Below, piece by piece: positions 24,668-32,675 of a stretch of DNA of 64,000 bases (its first letter is position 1; each line of letters opens with the position of its first letter). This DNA is from Chitinophagaceae bacterium (GTDB lineage Bacteria > Bacteroidota > Bacteroidia > Chitinophagales > Chitinophagaceae), in contig JAMLGU010000002.1 in the NCBI GenBank assembly GCA_023957575.1, positions 434,001 to 498,000 of the forward strand, read 5' to 3'. A model generated the notes under the pieces. That model searched no databases. It saw nothing but the letters and a program-made list of their open reading frames with translations, and had not been told where the DNA came from. Both the position numbers and the translations under genes were made by a program.

Positions 24668-25009
24668 CTATTTAATGTGTGAGGTAATAGCGCGATCTAC
24701 CACGCGATTGATTTCAAATTGATTTTTTCGTTTGCCTCTAAGCAGCCACGCGTCCACCTCACTTTTTAAGAAACGAAGTTTTTTGCCGTCTTTATGGAAT
24801 GGCACATCGCTTTTGTTTTGGCTGATCCAACCGTAAACAGTCGGTGGCTTGGGGCTGTCGGGGTGGTAGTCGCAGAATTGTTGCAGGTTCAACCAAACGG
24901 GGGTATCTTCCGTTGGTGGCTGATGCCCTTTTAAGGCTTCATCTACTGCACCCCGAATTAGGTTCTTTAATTCGGGTAATGGGATCGGAGTTAAGATTAA
25001 ATTATCCAT
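24668..25009 (-). CDS. Helix-turn-helix DNA-binding protein, excisionase/AlpA-like
   Basis: A 113-residue protein whose C-terminal half is a winged-helix HTH_17-type domain: WLNLQQFCDYHPDS (first helix), PPTVYGWISQNK (recognition helix) and FHKDGKKLRFLKSEVDAWL (wing and final helix). Proteins of this type in Bacteroidota elements direct excision or regulate early genes. An inverted repeat at 25011-25038 abuts its start codon and may be its own operator. Confidence 0.82.
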   Translation of the reverse strand: MDNLILTPIPLPELKNLIRGAVDEALKGHQPPTEDTPVWLNLQQFCDYHPDSPKPPTVYGWISQNKSDVPFHKDGKKLRFLKSEVDAWLLRGKRKNQFEINRVVDRAITSHIK

Positions 25010-25010
25010 A

Positions 25011-25038
25011 TTTCTTTGTTTTTGTTAGCACAAAGAAA
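25011..25038. promoter_or_regulatory. Inverted repeat at the start of the excisionase-like gene
   Basis: TTTCTTTGT and ACAAAGAAA, perfect 9-bp arms with a 10-bp spacer, end 1 bp before the ATG. The form fits an autoregulatory operator or an mRNA hairpin that covers the ribosome binding region. Two GTATGCGAA copies follow further upstream near 25090-25108. Confidence 0.5.
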
Positions 25039-25122
25039 CATTGATAAAATATTGTAAACCAATCATTTAGGATACCAAACATACTAAAAGTATGCGAAGT
25101 ATGCGAAAGGTCATAAATAACC

Positions 25123-26217
25123 CTAACTATCTAATGCAGGTGTATATTTTGGTATTTCGTTGGTATCAATAGGAGCAAAAACATAGTCTTGGTGTGGTGC
25201 TTTTTTTACAAGTGTGATACCGATTGAACCAAAACTATTTTTAAAAATATTTACTATTTCCGGATTGGTTATGTTTCTAAATTCAGATTTATAATATCCC
25301 TTTAAAAGCATGTTTTTTAAAGCAGAGGCAAAGCCTTCTTTTTGAAGTTTGCCGCCAACATATTTTAATGTTTGAGGGTCAAGTAACTTCCACTTTATGA
25401 AAATGTTGATTGCTTTTTGATAGCTATCTTCATTCAGGCAAATTTCCTTGAATGATAAGTTCCTTTTTTCTTTTTTTGGTCGCTCAACTTTAGGTTTTGG
25501 CAAATTGTTTTTTTCAGTAGTTTCCTTTAGTTCCCGAATAGCATTTTTTATATCGGAAATATTTTCAGTTACAATATTTTCTAAGGGAAGCACTAATTCG
25601 GGTTTATCTGATAATCCTAAAATGTAGTTATTGAAATACAACTTCAACCGCTTATAACTTTCAGTCCTTCCAGCATCGTTGTATTTTTCATTTATCGCAT
25701 TTTCAATTGTCAAACGCATATTTTCATTATTGCCGAGAATAAAGTTTACGATACTTTGGCGCAATGGTAGGTGATCTATTTGACTAACTATATTCAGAAT
25801 GCTTTTAGCAGCGTTTTCAGCCTCTGTTTTCAGGCTTACGGGGTCAATGGCAATGGGTTGCAATACATAGTCCTGCAATGCCGAGAATACGCCACCGATA
25901 GCCGTTAGTTTCTCCACCATATTAGTTTTAGTCAGGTCGCGGGTATAGTATTTTTTGGGTAACTTATTTTTACTTAATAGCTTAAAATATTCATCGTCAA
26001 CATCTGATAAGGTTCGCCCGTCTTTCGTCCGCATTTCCTCAACCCTGCCCGGCTTAAAATCGCTTTCCTGCCAGTACTGCAAAGAATATTTATGAATGTC
26101 AGCCTTTAGCGGGGCATTGTTAAACTCAATCTCCAGTGCTTCGATACTATCGGCATCCAGTACCGTTTTAAATGGGAAATTTGTTAGTGAAAATTGCCTG
26201 TCAAAATCTTTATTCAT
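25123..26217 (-). CDS. Unknown protein of Bacteroidota integrative elements, 364 residues
   Basis: The start overlaps the integrase stop by 8 bp. The sequence is hydrophilic and largely helical without catalytic motifs that I can name. A basic linker near residue 245 (PKPKVERPKKEKRN) separates a large N-terminal part from a C-terminal region (LQKEGFASALKNMLLKGYYK, then FKNSFGSIGIT) that resembles a conserved C-terminal segment found in proteins next to integrases of other Bacteroidota elements. Its function is unknown; coupling to the integrase suggests a role in recombination or its control. Confidence 0.6.
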   Translation of the reverse strand: MNKDFDRQFSLTNFPFKTVLDADSIEALEIEFNNAPLKADIHKYSLQYWQESDFKPGRVEEMRTKDGRTLSDVDDEYFKLLSKNKLPKKYYTRDLTKTNMVEKLTAIGGVFSALQDYVLQPIAIDPVSLKTEAENAAKSILNIVSQIDHLPLRQSIVNFILGNNENMRLTIENAINEKYNDAGRTESYKRLKLYFNNYILGLSDKPELVLPLENIVTENISDIKNAIRELKETTEKNNLPKPKVERPKKEKRNLSFKEICLNEDSYQKAINIFIKWKLLDPQTLKYVGGKLQKEGFASALKNMLLKGYYKSEFRNITNPEIVNIFKNSFGSIGITLVKKAPHQDYVFAPIDTNEIPKYTPALDS

Positions 26218-27523
26218 TGATTGCTCTTTTAGGAATTAATACTTCGCTTGCCTTATGGATTGCTTCTGTTTCAAAACCTGCCAAATACGCCTTAGTTGTG
26301 TTCAAATCAGCATGACCTAAGCCTTTGGAAATAAATTCAGCCGATACTCCGCTACGCATTAATATGGTCGCATAACTATGCCGCGCATAGTAGGTTGTTA
26401 CAGGCTTATTTATACCAAGTTCCTTTGCAATCTGTTTCATGTATTTGTTAATAGTCTTAGTTAATTGCTGGTAAATCTCCCTTTGTCTTTCGGGTGTTAA
26501 TCCTTTCTTTATATGCGGGAAAACAAAAGCATCTTTGTCTAATGAAAGCACTCCGTATTTTTTGATAAACATCTCCGAAAATTCATTCTTTATTGAAGCC
26601 TCGACAAGTTCCTGTTTCTTTTTACTGTTTTTGGTTTTGGAGCGCAAATATTTTATAGTCCCTGACTGCTTATCAACATCTTTCCATTTCAATAAACAAA
26701 AATCCTTCACATTTATTCCATTGGTAAGGTAAAGGAATACCCAGTAATCCCTTGCCATTTTCTTTGTAGTTCCTTCAGGTGCATCGTAGTTCATAAACTT
26801 TGCAATTTCCTCAATAGCCAAAGCCTTTTTTTTATTGTTGCCGGTTGCGATCTGAAAACCACCCTTTCCGAAGGGATAAAGGCTTTTATCAATTTTAGCA
26901 GTATTGAAAACAGCCCTAAGGCTTCGCAAATAAATGCCAACGGTTGTAATGGATTTACCATTCGTTTCTGTCATCCATGTTGTATAATCTTCTAAAAAAT
27001 CATTTGTTATATCAGCAAACCGTAATATCTCCAGCTTTTGGCATTTCCTGTACTCATTCAGGCTCTTTATTGCACCTTCAAATGTTACCGCCGTTCCTAT
27101 TCTTTTTGCTTTCCGTAACTTATCAATATAGGCGGTAAAGCCTGCATCAATAGAATCTGCGGCAACTCTATTTTTCAAATACATTTCATTAAAAGCATTG
27201 AACGAAAAAACAGGCAGCTTGCGGATACAGGAATCAGCTTTTTCTTTGAATGAATTAAATGCAGCCCTGTAATTATCTTCTATTGTAGTGCGAACCACAT
27301 TTTTGCCCTTTATCTTATCCAGCGTTATCCGATTAAATTCGTTTTCGGTAAAACTTCGATCTAATACCAAGTCATCGCCAATCTCATTGTCCTCTTTTGC
27401 CTCTGATTTGTGGCTGGTAGGATAGTATTTGCTTCTACGATCATGGGTTACACGTAGCTTCACAATATACCCCCCGTTAGAGGTTTTGAAACGCTTATCC
27501 AAATAAATATCTGACTTTGCCAT
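26210..27523 (-). CDS. Tyrosine recombinase (integrase) of the element
   Basis: A 437-residue integrase. The N-terminal arm-binding domain (about 1-90), SAM-like core-binding domain (about 100-200) and catalytic domain (about 220-420) are in the usual order. Arg-II is in YYARHSYATIL, the third-box His in KGLGHADLNTTKAYL, and the nucleophile Tyr in the same segment. The box-I arginine position appears as Asn (LTNGINVKDFCLLKW), a deviation also known in a different form for IntDOT of CTnDOT, where it is Ser. ATG at 27523 is chosen because the upstream TTG at 27556 lies within the arm-type repeat. It sits beside attR, pointing into the element. Confidence 0.92.
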   Translation of the reverse strand: MAKSDIYLDKRFKTSNGGYIVKLRVTHDRRSKYYPTSHKSEAKEDNEIGDDLVLDRSFTENEFNRITLDKIKGKNVVRTTIEDNYRAAFNSFKEKADSCIRKLPVFSFNAFNEMYLKNRVAADSIDAGFTAYIDKLRKAKRIGTAVTFEGAIKSLNEYRKCQKLEILRFADITNDFLEDYTTWMTETNGKSITTVGIYLRSLRAVFNTAKIDKSLYPFGKGGFQIATGNNKKKALAIEEIAKFMNYDAPEGTTKKMARDYWVFLYLTNGINVKDFCLLKWKDVDKQSGTIKYLRSKTKNSKKKQELVEASIKNEFSEMFIKKYGVLSLDKDAFVFPHIKKGLTPERQREIYQQLTKTINKYMKQIAKELGINKPVTTYYARHSYATILMRSGVSAEFISKGLGHADLNTTKAYLAGFETEAIHKASEVLIPKRAINE

Positions 27524-27537
27524 ACCTGTTATTTTTA

Positions 27538-27558
27538 ACTTGCAAACAACTTGCAAAC
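27538..27558 (+). repeat. Arm-type integrase site, right
   Basis: Direct copy of 17901-17921 with one mismatch; two TTGCAAAC boxes at 11-bp period, 15 bp upstream of the integrase ATG. Integrase binding here could also repress its own promoter. Confidence 0.7.
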
Positions 27559-27687
27559 AAAAGTAATAAAAATACCACTAACAAACAACAAATAACAATA
27601 AACAAGATGTTCAGTATTTATAGGTATTACAGGCTAAAATTAGCGTTTTGTACAGTGTTTTTATTTGCTTATTTATGGGATAATTTA

Positions 27688-27733
27688 TGACTACGGATCA
27701 AAAGGTTTTAGGTTTGAATCCTAACGGGGTCAC
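27688..27733 (+). repeat. attR core: duplicated 3' half of tRNA-Arg
   Basis: Identical to 17807-17852 over 46 bp, with no tRNA 5' half before it. It marks the right end of the element; before integration it was joined to the 5' half now at 17778-17806. Confidence 0.95.
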
Positions 27734-28036
27734 AAGGTAAAGTCTCATATAGTTGATTTTCAATCATTTATGTGAGATTTTTTATTTGGGGTAAAATTTA
27801 AAATAGCCAAAACAATCAGGTTATTGTAAATAAAATGCATTTAAGGCAATAATCTCCAGAGCCACTTCTGGATCTTTTATTACCCAAAATGGGCTGAAAT
27901 TTTAAAATTCACCTAACCATTTTCGTTCTTGCTGATTGTGAATAATCTATACCACTTGCATTGGCCAATGCCTCAAAGGATGATTTTTTGATAAACGAAG
28001 AATTCCTTTATTATTTTATACGAATATTTTCATCTT
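27734..28036. other. Intergenic flank of attR
   Basis: About 300 bp between attR and lolA. Apart from the terminator at 27743-27783 and a weak CCAGA/TCTGG hairpin near 27860, I see no gene or clear signal. It probably represents the old chromosomal DNA downstream of tRNA-Arg. Confidence 0.55.
27743..27783 (+). terminator. Displaced original terminator of tRNA-Arg
   Basis: TCTCATAT (27743-27750) and ATGTGAGA (27770-27777, one T-G) form a stem followed by TTTTTTAT. It lies 10 bp beyond attR, the same position relative to the tRNA end as the element-borne terminator at attL. Confidence 0.65.
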
Positions 28037-28684
28037 TTACCTCAAATCCACTACTTCCACACCCGGATAGTTGGCTTTATTGAAACTGAACTGCGCATCG
28101 GACATGGCTACATTTGGCTTTAGACTATTTACGGTATAAACATATTTATTACCGTTTTTTTCCACTACATTGGCGCTGATAATGGAATTGGCGGCTTTGT
28201 CAATATATAACAATACTTTGCTGAAGGGTTTGCTTTTATCAGTTGGCAGTAATACCACTTCCTGAACTTTTTTGCCGCCTACGGTTTTTTCTCCCGATAG
28301 TGAATAAGCAAAATCTTTGTCGTAAAAATTAGTAAATAGTTTTTGGGGTGTAATGGTCTTTTCCGAATTATTGGCATTGTTTACGGTTACCTCCTTTGCA
28401 GATGGGTCGTAATTCCAAACGGTTTTGCCATCGCTGATGATTTTATTATTTCCAAAGGCAATATTGTACCTGCTGCCTTTCATGTTGATTGTGCCTTTTT
28501 TTTGCGAAAGTGTTTTACCGGCGCTGTTCTGTATCTGATAGCTGAAATTGGCCAAAACCGTAGAATAGGATTTAAACTTATTGCTCACTGCATCCAACAG
28601 CGCTTTGGCTTTGGGGTCTTTTTGTTGCGAAAATGCTAAAAAACTCATCATTAATAATAAACCACTCAGGTAAAATCTCTTCAT
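28037..28684 (-). CDS. lolA: Outer-membrane lipoprotein carrier protein LolA family
   Basis: A 215-residue periplasmic protein. The signal peptide (about 1-19, ending FLAFSQ) is followed by the LolA fold: helical KAKALLDAVSNKFKSYSTVLANFSY, then repeated beta-strands (KGTINMKGSRYNIAFGNNKI, KTVWNYDPSAKEVTVNN). LolA carries lipoproteins from the inner membrane LolCDE complex to the outer membrane. ATG at 28684 is preferred to a TTG at 28693. It follows ftsK on the same strand by 88 bp, an arrangement also known in other bacteria. Confidence 0.93.
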   Translation of the reverse strand: MKRFYLSGLLLMMSFLAFSQQKDPKAKALLDAVSNKFKSYSTVLANFSYQIQNSAGKTLSQKKGTINMKGSRYNIAFGNNKIISDGKTVWNYDPSAKEVTVNNANNSEKTITPQKLFTNFYDKDFAYSLSGEKTVGGKKVQEVVLLPTDKSKPFSKVLLYIDKAANSIISANVVEKNGNKYVYTVNSLKPNVAMSDAQFSFNKANYPGVEVVDLR

Positions 28685-28772
28685 TTTTATCAATTTAATT
28701 TACAAAATTCAGTTAATAGACGCTAATAATCTGTTTTTGTTGCGCTACTTAACAATTATTAACATAAGATTC

Positions 28773-31358
28773 TTAACTTATCATATCAAGATGTTGCTGT
28801 AGTTCGACCTCGGTTTTTATGAGTACTTCCCTTGCCTTGCTACCCTGATTAGGCCCCACAATGCCGGCTGCTTCTAACTGATCCATCAACCTGCCGGCGC
28901 GATTGTAACCTAACTTCATACGTCTTTGAAGCAATGAAGTAGAGCCAATTTGATTGGCTACAATCAGTCGTGCTGCTTCTTCAAAGAGTTGGTCTCTGTC
29001 GCCCAAATCGTAGTCGCCGTTTTCTAATTCTTTTTCATCTACATACTCGGGAAGCAGGAAAGGCTGCGGATAACCTTCCTGAAAACCAATGAATTCCACA
29101 ACCTTATCTATTTCCGGCGTATCCACAAAGGCGCATTGCAGTCTTACTAATTCGCCACTCAGGCTGATGAGCATATCGCCTTTACCAATCAGTTGCTCGG
29201 CGCCGCCTGCATCCAATATGGTTCGGCTATCAATTTTACTGCTCACTTTAAAAGCTACCCTCACAGGGAAGTTTGCTTTGATGATACCTGTAATTATGTT
29301 CACAGACGGCCTTTGGGTGGCAATTACTAAGTGAATCCCCACCGCCCTGGCTAACTGTGCAAGCCTTGCAATAGGCATTTCCACTTCTTTTCCGGCGGTC
29401 ATAATCAGGTCGGCAAACTCATCAATTACCAAAACGATGAAAGGCAGGAACTGGTGTCCCTTTTCGGGATTCAGTTTGCGGGAAATAAATTTGTTGTTGT
29501 ATTCTTTTATATTTCGGCAACCAGCCTCTTTAAGCAGGTCGTAGCGATTGTCCATTTCAATACATAGTGCATTGAGTGTGTTGATTACCTTTTTAGTATC
29601 GGTAATAATGGCGTCTTCCTCGTTTGGTAGTTTTGCTAAGAAATGATTAGAAATATGACTGTAAATACTCAGTTCCACCTTTTTGGGGTCCACCAAAACG
29701 AATTTCAACTGTGAGGGATGTTTTTTATACAGTAGCGAAACTAAGATGGCATTAATGCCCACCGACTTACCTTGCCCCGTAGCTCCGGCCATTAACAGGT
29801 GCGGCATGGTAGCCAGGTCAACAATAAAGTTTTCGTTATCAATTTTTTTGCCCAAAGCAATAGGGAGCGAAAAGCTGGTATTTTTAAATTTTTCTGATGA
29901 AAGCATTGATTTCATGCTCACGATGGTCTTTTTGGCATTGGGCACTTCTATACCCACCGTGCCCCTGCCCGGAATAGGGGCAATGATTCTGATACCTAAT
30001 GCAGACAGGCTCAACGCAATATCATCTTCAAGATTCTTGATGCGCGATATGCGCACACCGGCAGCAGGCACTATTTCATAAAGTGTAACAGTAGGTCCGA
30101 TGGTGGCGCTTATTTTTTGAATCTGAATGTCATAATTAAGTAAAGTGTTGATTATTTGGTTTTTATTTTCTTCTAATTCAGCCGGGTCTTGTTGAATATT
30201 TTGGTTGCCATAACTTTCAAGCAAGTCGGTTTCAGGATATTTATAATTTCTCAGGTCGAGTGTAGGTTCATAAGGCTTCATTTTTTCGGTATGGGCTGCC
30301 GCTGCCTGTTCCTGCTCGTAAGTGGTGATGGGTGCCGAGTTTATTTCTAATTTTATGGAATCGCTTCCGGATTTTGACTGGCCGGATGTTTTTCCGGGCA
30401 TTGGTTGTTGTCCTTCGGCTTTGTTTTTGAGCGATATTTCATCGTTGCTGCTTTCTTTTTCGCTTTGAGATTGAAGTGAAGGTTTTAATACAGAAATGTT
30501 TTCAAATCCCTTTTCTTCTTGCTTTTGGGGCAGTTCTTCCTGTTTTTCTACGAGTGTAAAATTGTATCCCGGCTTTTCGGCCCCTGTGTCAATAATCAGC
30601 TTAGCAGCCTCATTGTCATTTGATTTTGGTTCCGGAGTTGCCGGTTTTTCCTCTACTTTGGTCGGCTCGGTTGCAATGGGTACTTCTTCGGATTCATCCT
30701 CCTTAACTGTCAGTGGTTGGGGTATAAATTTCTTTGGAAAACTAAATGCAGGGTTAAATTGCCAGATCAGGTAAGCAATGACAATCAGCCCCAAAACTGC
30801 TGCTGTTCCAATTGCCCCCAACGAGTTTTGCAACCAGTTGTTAATTACATTTCCGACACCACCTCCCCAGCTAAACTCTTGATTATGAAGTAAGAACGAA
30901 AGTATAGTGGATACGGTTAACATTCCGAGAGTTACGTATTTGAGGTTGCGCCAAACCGAAAAAATATTTTTGTTCCATAGCAGATTTATGCCCACTACAA
31001 AAAAGAATGTACAAATAAGAATAGAAGCGACGCCAAATAATTTATAAATAAAAAGATGTGAGGTCAAAGCGCCCAGTTTGCCCATCAAATTAGCTACTGG
31101 AGTATCATAGTCCCAAAGTATTTCGGCGCCACGGGATGCCTGCGTAAAATCCTGCCTCCAGTTGAAAAAATAGGATACAAATGAAATGAGTAAAAACAGA
31201 GAAACCAGAACAAAAACAGTTCCGGTTATTTTAAGTGTTCGTTCGTCTTTTGCCAACTCTTTAAGTTTTACGGATTCTTCTTTTTCAGATTTCAGCCTTG
31301 CCGAATTCCTGCTCCTGTCTGTTGATCCTGTGTTCGTCTTTTTTTTCTTATTAGCCAT
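28773..31358 (-). CDS. ftsK: DNA translocase FtsK/SpoIIIE
   Basis: An 861-residue division-associated motor that pumps chromosome ends through the closing septum. The N-terminal ~190 residues carry about four membrane helices, ~200-370 form a Glu/Gln/Pro-rich linker, then the alpha/beta motor: Walker A AGATGQGKSVG (about residue 522) and Walker B IVLVIDEFADLIM. The gamma DNA-reading domain (AARLIVANQIGSTSLLQRRM, then LGYNRAGRLMDQLE) ends the protein. ATG at 31358 gives the usual MANKK start; a TATCTTTG box overlaps 31365-31372 and could give a near-leaderless mRNA. Confidence 0.97.
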   Translation of the reverse strand: MANKKKKTNTGSTDRSRNSARLKSEKEESVKLKELAKDERTLKITGTVFVLVSLFLLISFVSYFFNWRQDFTQASRGAEILWDYDTPVANLMGKLGALTSHLFIYKLFGVASILICTFFFVVGINLLWNKNIFSVWRNLKYVTLGMLTVSTILSFLLHNQEFSWGGGVGNVINNWLQNSLGAIGTAAVLGLIVIAYLIWQFNPAFSFPKKFIPQPLTVKEDESEEVPIATEPTKVEEKPATPEPKSNDNEAAKLIIDTGAEKPGYNFTLVEKQEELPQKQEEKGFENISVLKPSLQSQSEKESSNDEISLKNKAEGQQPMPGKTSGQSKSGSDSIKLEINSAPITTYEQEQAAAAHTEKMKPYEPTLDLRNYKYPETDLLESYGNQNIQQDPAELEENKNQIINTLLNYDIQIQKISATIGPTVTLYEIVPAAGVRISRIKNLEDDIALSLSALGIRIIAPIPGRGTVGIEVPNAKKTIVSMKSMLSSEKFKNTSFSLPIALGKKIDNENFIVDLATMPHLLMAGATGQGKSVGINAILVSLLYKKHPSQLKFVLVDPKKVELSIYSHISNHFLAKLPNEEDAIITDTKKVINTLNALCIEMDNRYDLLKEAGCRNIKEYNNKFISRKLNPEKGHQFLPFIVLVIDEFADLIMTAGKEVEMPIARLAQLARAVGIHLVIATQRPSVNIITGIIKANFPVRVAFKVSSKIDSRTILDAGGAEQLIGKGDMLISLSGELVRLQCAFVDTPEIDKVVEFIGFQEGYPQPFLLPEYVDEKELENGDYDLGDRDQLFEEAARLIVANQIGSTSLLQRRMKLGYNRAGRLMDQLEAAGIVGPNQGSKAREVLIKTEVELQQHLDMIS

Positions 31359-31413
31359 AAAGGGCAAAGATAATTAGTTTTAATAATTGTGATTTATGTT
31401 TTAATGGCTGTGG

Positions 31414-32535
31414 TCAAAGCAAAAATTCTTCCATATTATCGGGATGGATGACTGTGATTTTGCTTCCGGGGTAGGCCTCCAGAAAACGATTCATTTTTTT
31501 TACGGACGCATTAGGATTCCATTTGAACTCAAATCCATCAATTTGACCGTCTTTTTCTTCAATATAATCAATTTCTTTTTGCTCTTTTGTACGCCAAAAC
31601 CATTTATTCCGCCATAAGCCATCATATTCTGCCTTTTTTTGCCTTTCTGAAATAATGAAATTTTCCCATAGAGAGCCTATATCCTGTCTTAGCTCTGCTA
31701 ACGAAAAATCAGCAATCAGTGCATTTCTAATTCCATTGTCGTAAAAATAAATCTTCCTGCTGTTTTTCAATTCATTTCGAAGGTTTCGGCTAAATGAACC
31801 TAACCTGAAAATAATATAACATTGCTCCAATAACGTAATATATTTTTCTACCGTTTTACCATCCAGACCACAAATTTGCCCCAACTCGTTATAGGATACC
31901 TGCGAACCAATTTGGAAGGCCAATGCCTGAAGCAATTTTACTATTTTATCAGGCTTTTTTATCTGCTCCCACATTAAAATGTCCTTATATAAATAGCTGT
32001 CTGACAGGTGTTTAAGTATTTCTTTTTCATTCCCTGCATTATTTACCACATCAGGATAGTAGCCAAATACCAGGCGATGAGGAAGCAACCGTTTTTCTTC
32101 CAGTAAACCATGATGTGCCACCATTTCGCCGTATGATAATGGGTATAAATGATATTCCCACTTACGACCGGTAAGAGGTTCATTTATTTTATTAGCCAGG
32201 TCAAATGAAGAACTACCTGAAACAATCAACTGAATGTCGGATATATGGTCAGTAATCAGTTTCAATTTTATGCCGATATCTGAGATTCTTTGAGCTTCGT
32301 CAAGCACCACAATCCGGTGATTCCCAAATATGGATTTAAGTCGGGAAGAGGAGGCGTTTTCAAATAGTTTGGCCACATCTGTTTCATCGCCATTTAGCCA
32401 TAATATATCCTTTTTGTCGCTTAAAGCGTTCTTTATCAATGTTGTTTTACCCACTTGTCTGGCGCCCATTATAATGATCGCTTTGCCTTTTCCCAACTTA
32501 TTTTTTAAAGTTGCCTCCAGAAACCGTTTAATCAT
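31414..32535 (-). CDS. AAA ATPase with DUF4143 domain
   Basis: A 373-residue protein. Walker A IMGARQVGKTTLI (about 22-34), Walker B RIVVLDEAQRI (about 73-83) and sensor-like LIVSGSSSFDL belong to the AAA_14 module. The C-terminal DUF4143 region (about 190-370) has a winged helix (YNELGQICGLDGKTVEKYI) and a nuclease-like fold (FWRTKEQKEIDYIEEKDGQI, FEFKWNP) with the D-x-E-x-K arrangement of PD-(D/E)xK enzymes. Such proteins are frequent, horizontally mobile and of unclear role. Repeats at 32541-32675 fill its upstream region. It is flanked by core genes, which suggests an acquired gene. Confidence 0.88.
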   Translation of the reverse strand: MIKRFLEATLKNKLGKGKAIIIMGARQVGKTTLIKNALSDKKDILWLNGDETDVAKLFENASSSRLKSIFGNHRIVVLDEAQRISDIGIKLKLITDHISDIQLIVSGSSSFDLANKINEPLTGRKWEYHLYPLSYGEMVAHHGLLEEKRLLPHRLVFGYYPDVVNNAGNEKEILKHLSDSYLYKDILMWEQIKKPDKIVKLLQALAFQIGSQVSYNELGQICGLDGKTVEKYITLLEQCYIIFRLGSFSRNLRNELKNSRKIYFYDNGIRNALIADFSLAELRQDIGSLWENFIISERQKKAEYDGLWRNKWFWRTKEQKEIDYIEEKDGQIDGFEFKWNPNASVKKMNRFLEAYPGSKITVIHPDNMEEFLL

Positions 32536-32540
32536 GTCCT

Positions 32541-32558
32541 GTATTTTTCACAAAATAC
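32541..32558. promoter_or_regulatory. Palindrome just before the DUF4143 ATPase gene
   Basis: GTATTTT-TCAC-AAAATAC: perfect 7-bp arms, ending 6 bp before the ATG. Fits an operator or an mRNA hairpin over the ribosome binding site. Confidence 0.5.
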
Positions 32559-32560
32559 AA

Positions 32561-32675
32561 CTTTTTAGGAATATAATCCTAATATTTTATAACCTTTTAG
32601 GAATGTAATCCATAAAAGTTTAAACTTTTTCGGAATTGATTCCGTAAAAGTTATAGATTTTTCAGAATTGACTAT
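32561..32675. repeat. Four degenerate ~32-bp tandem repeats, each with an internal palindrome
   Basis: Units start at 32561, 32594, 32625 and 32658. Each begins with a T-run and holds a GGA-N6-TCC-like core: TTAGGA-N6-TCCTAA, TTAGGA-N6-TCCATA, CGGAA-TTGA-TTCCG, and a decayed last copy CAGAATTGACT. They occupy the promoter region of the ATPase gene at 31414-32535 and touch the end of the DUF423 gene. Confidence 0.7.

Larger units (their letters stand above)
17807..27733 (-). mobile_element. Integrative element with replication and terminase genes but no capsid genes (candidate phage satellite)
   Basis: Perfect 46-bp direct repeats at 17807-17852 and 27688-27733 delimit 9,881 bp of unique-plus-one-repeat DNA inserted in tRNA-Arg(ACG). 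A tyrosine recombinase gene lies 165 bp inside attR. A 21-bp arm-type repeat (one mismatch) lies inside each end. All genes run on the minus strand with short gaps or 4-26 bp overlaps: integrase, unknown 364-aa protein, HTH excisionase-like protein, SF3-type helicase, primase-like protein, five proteins including two small unknowns, TerS, TerL and a 58-aa protein. There is no portal, protease, capsid, tail, lysis or conjugation gene. This gene set fits an element that depends on another phage for its particles. Confidence 0.88.

Noticed and set aside
27521..27556. TTG start at 27556 for the integrase
   Set aside because: The extra 11 residues are encoded by the arm-type repeat; the ATG at 27523 fits family N-termini.
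27688..27733. A second tRNA gene at attR
   Set aside because: Only the 3' half is present; the 5' half lies at 17778-17806.
17807..27733. Complete prophage or ICE
   Set aside because: No capsid, portal, tail or lysis genes and no relaxase or conjugation genes are present in 9.9 kb.
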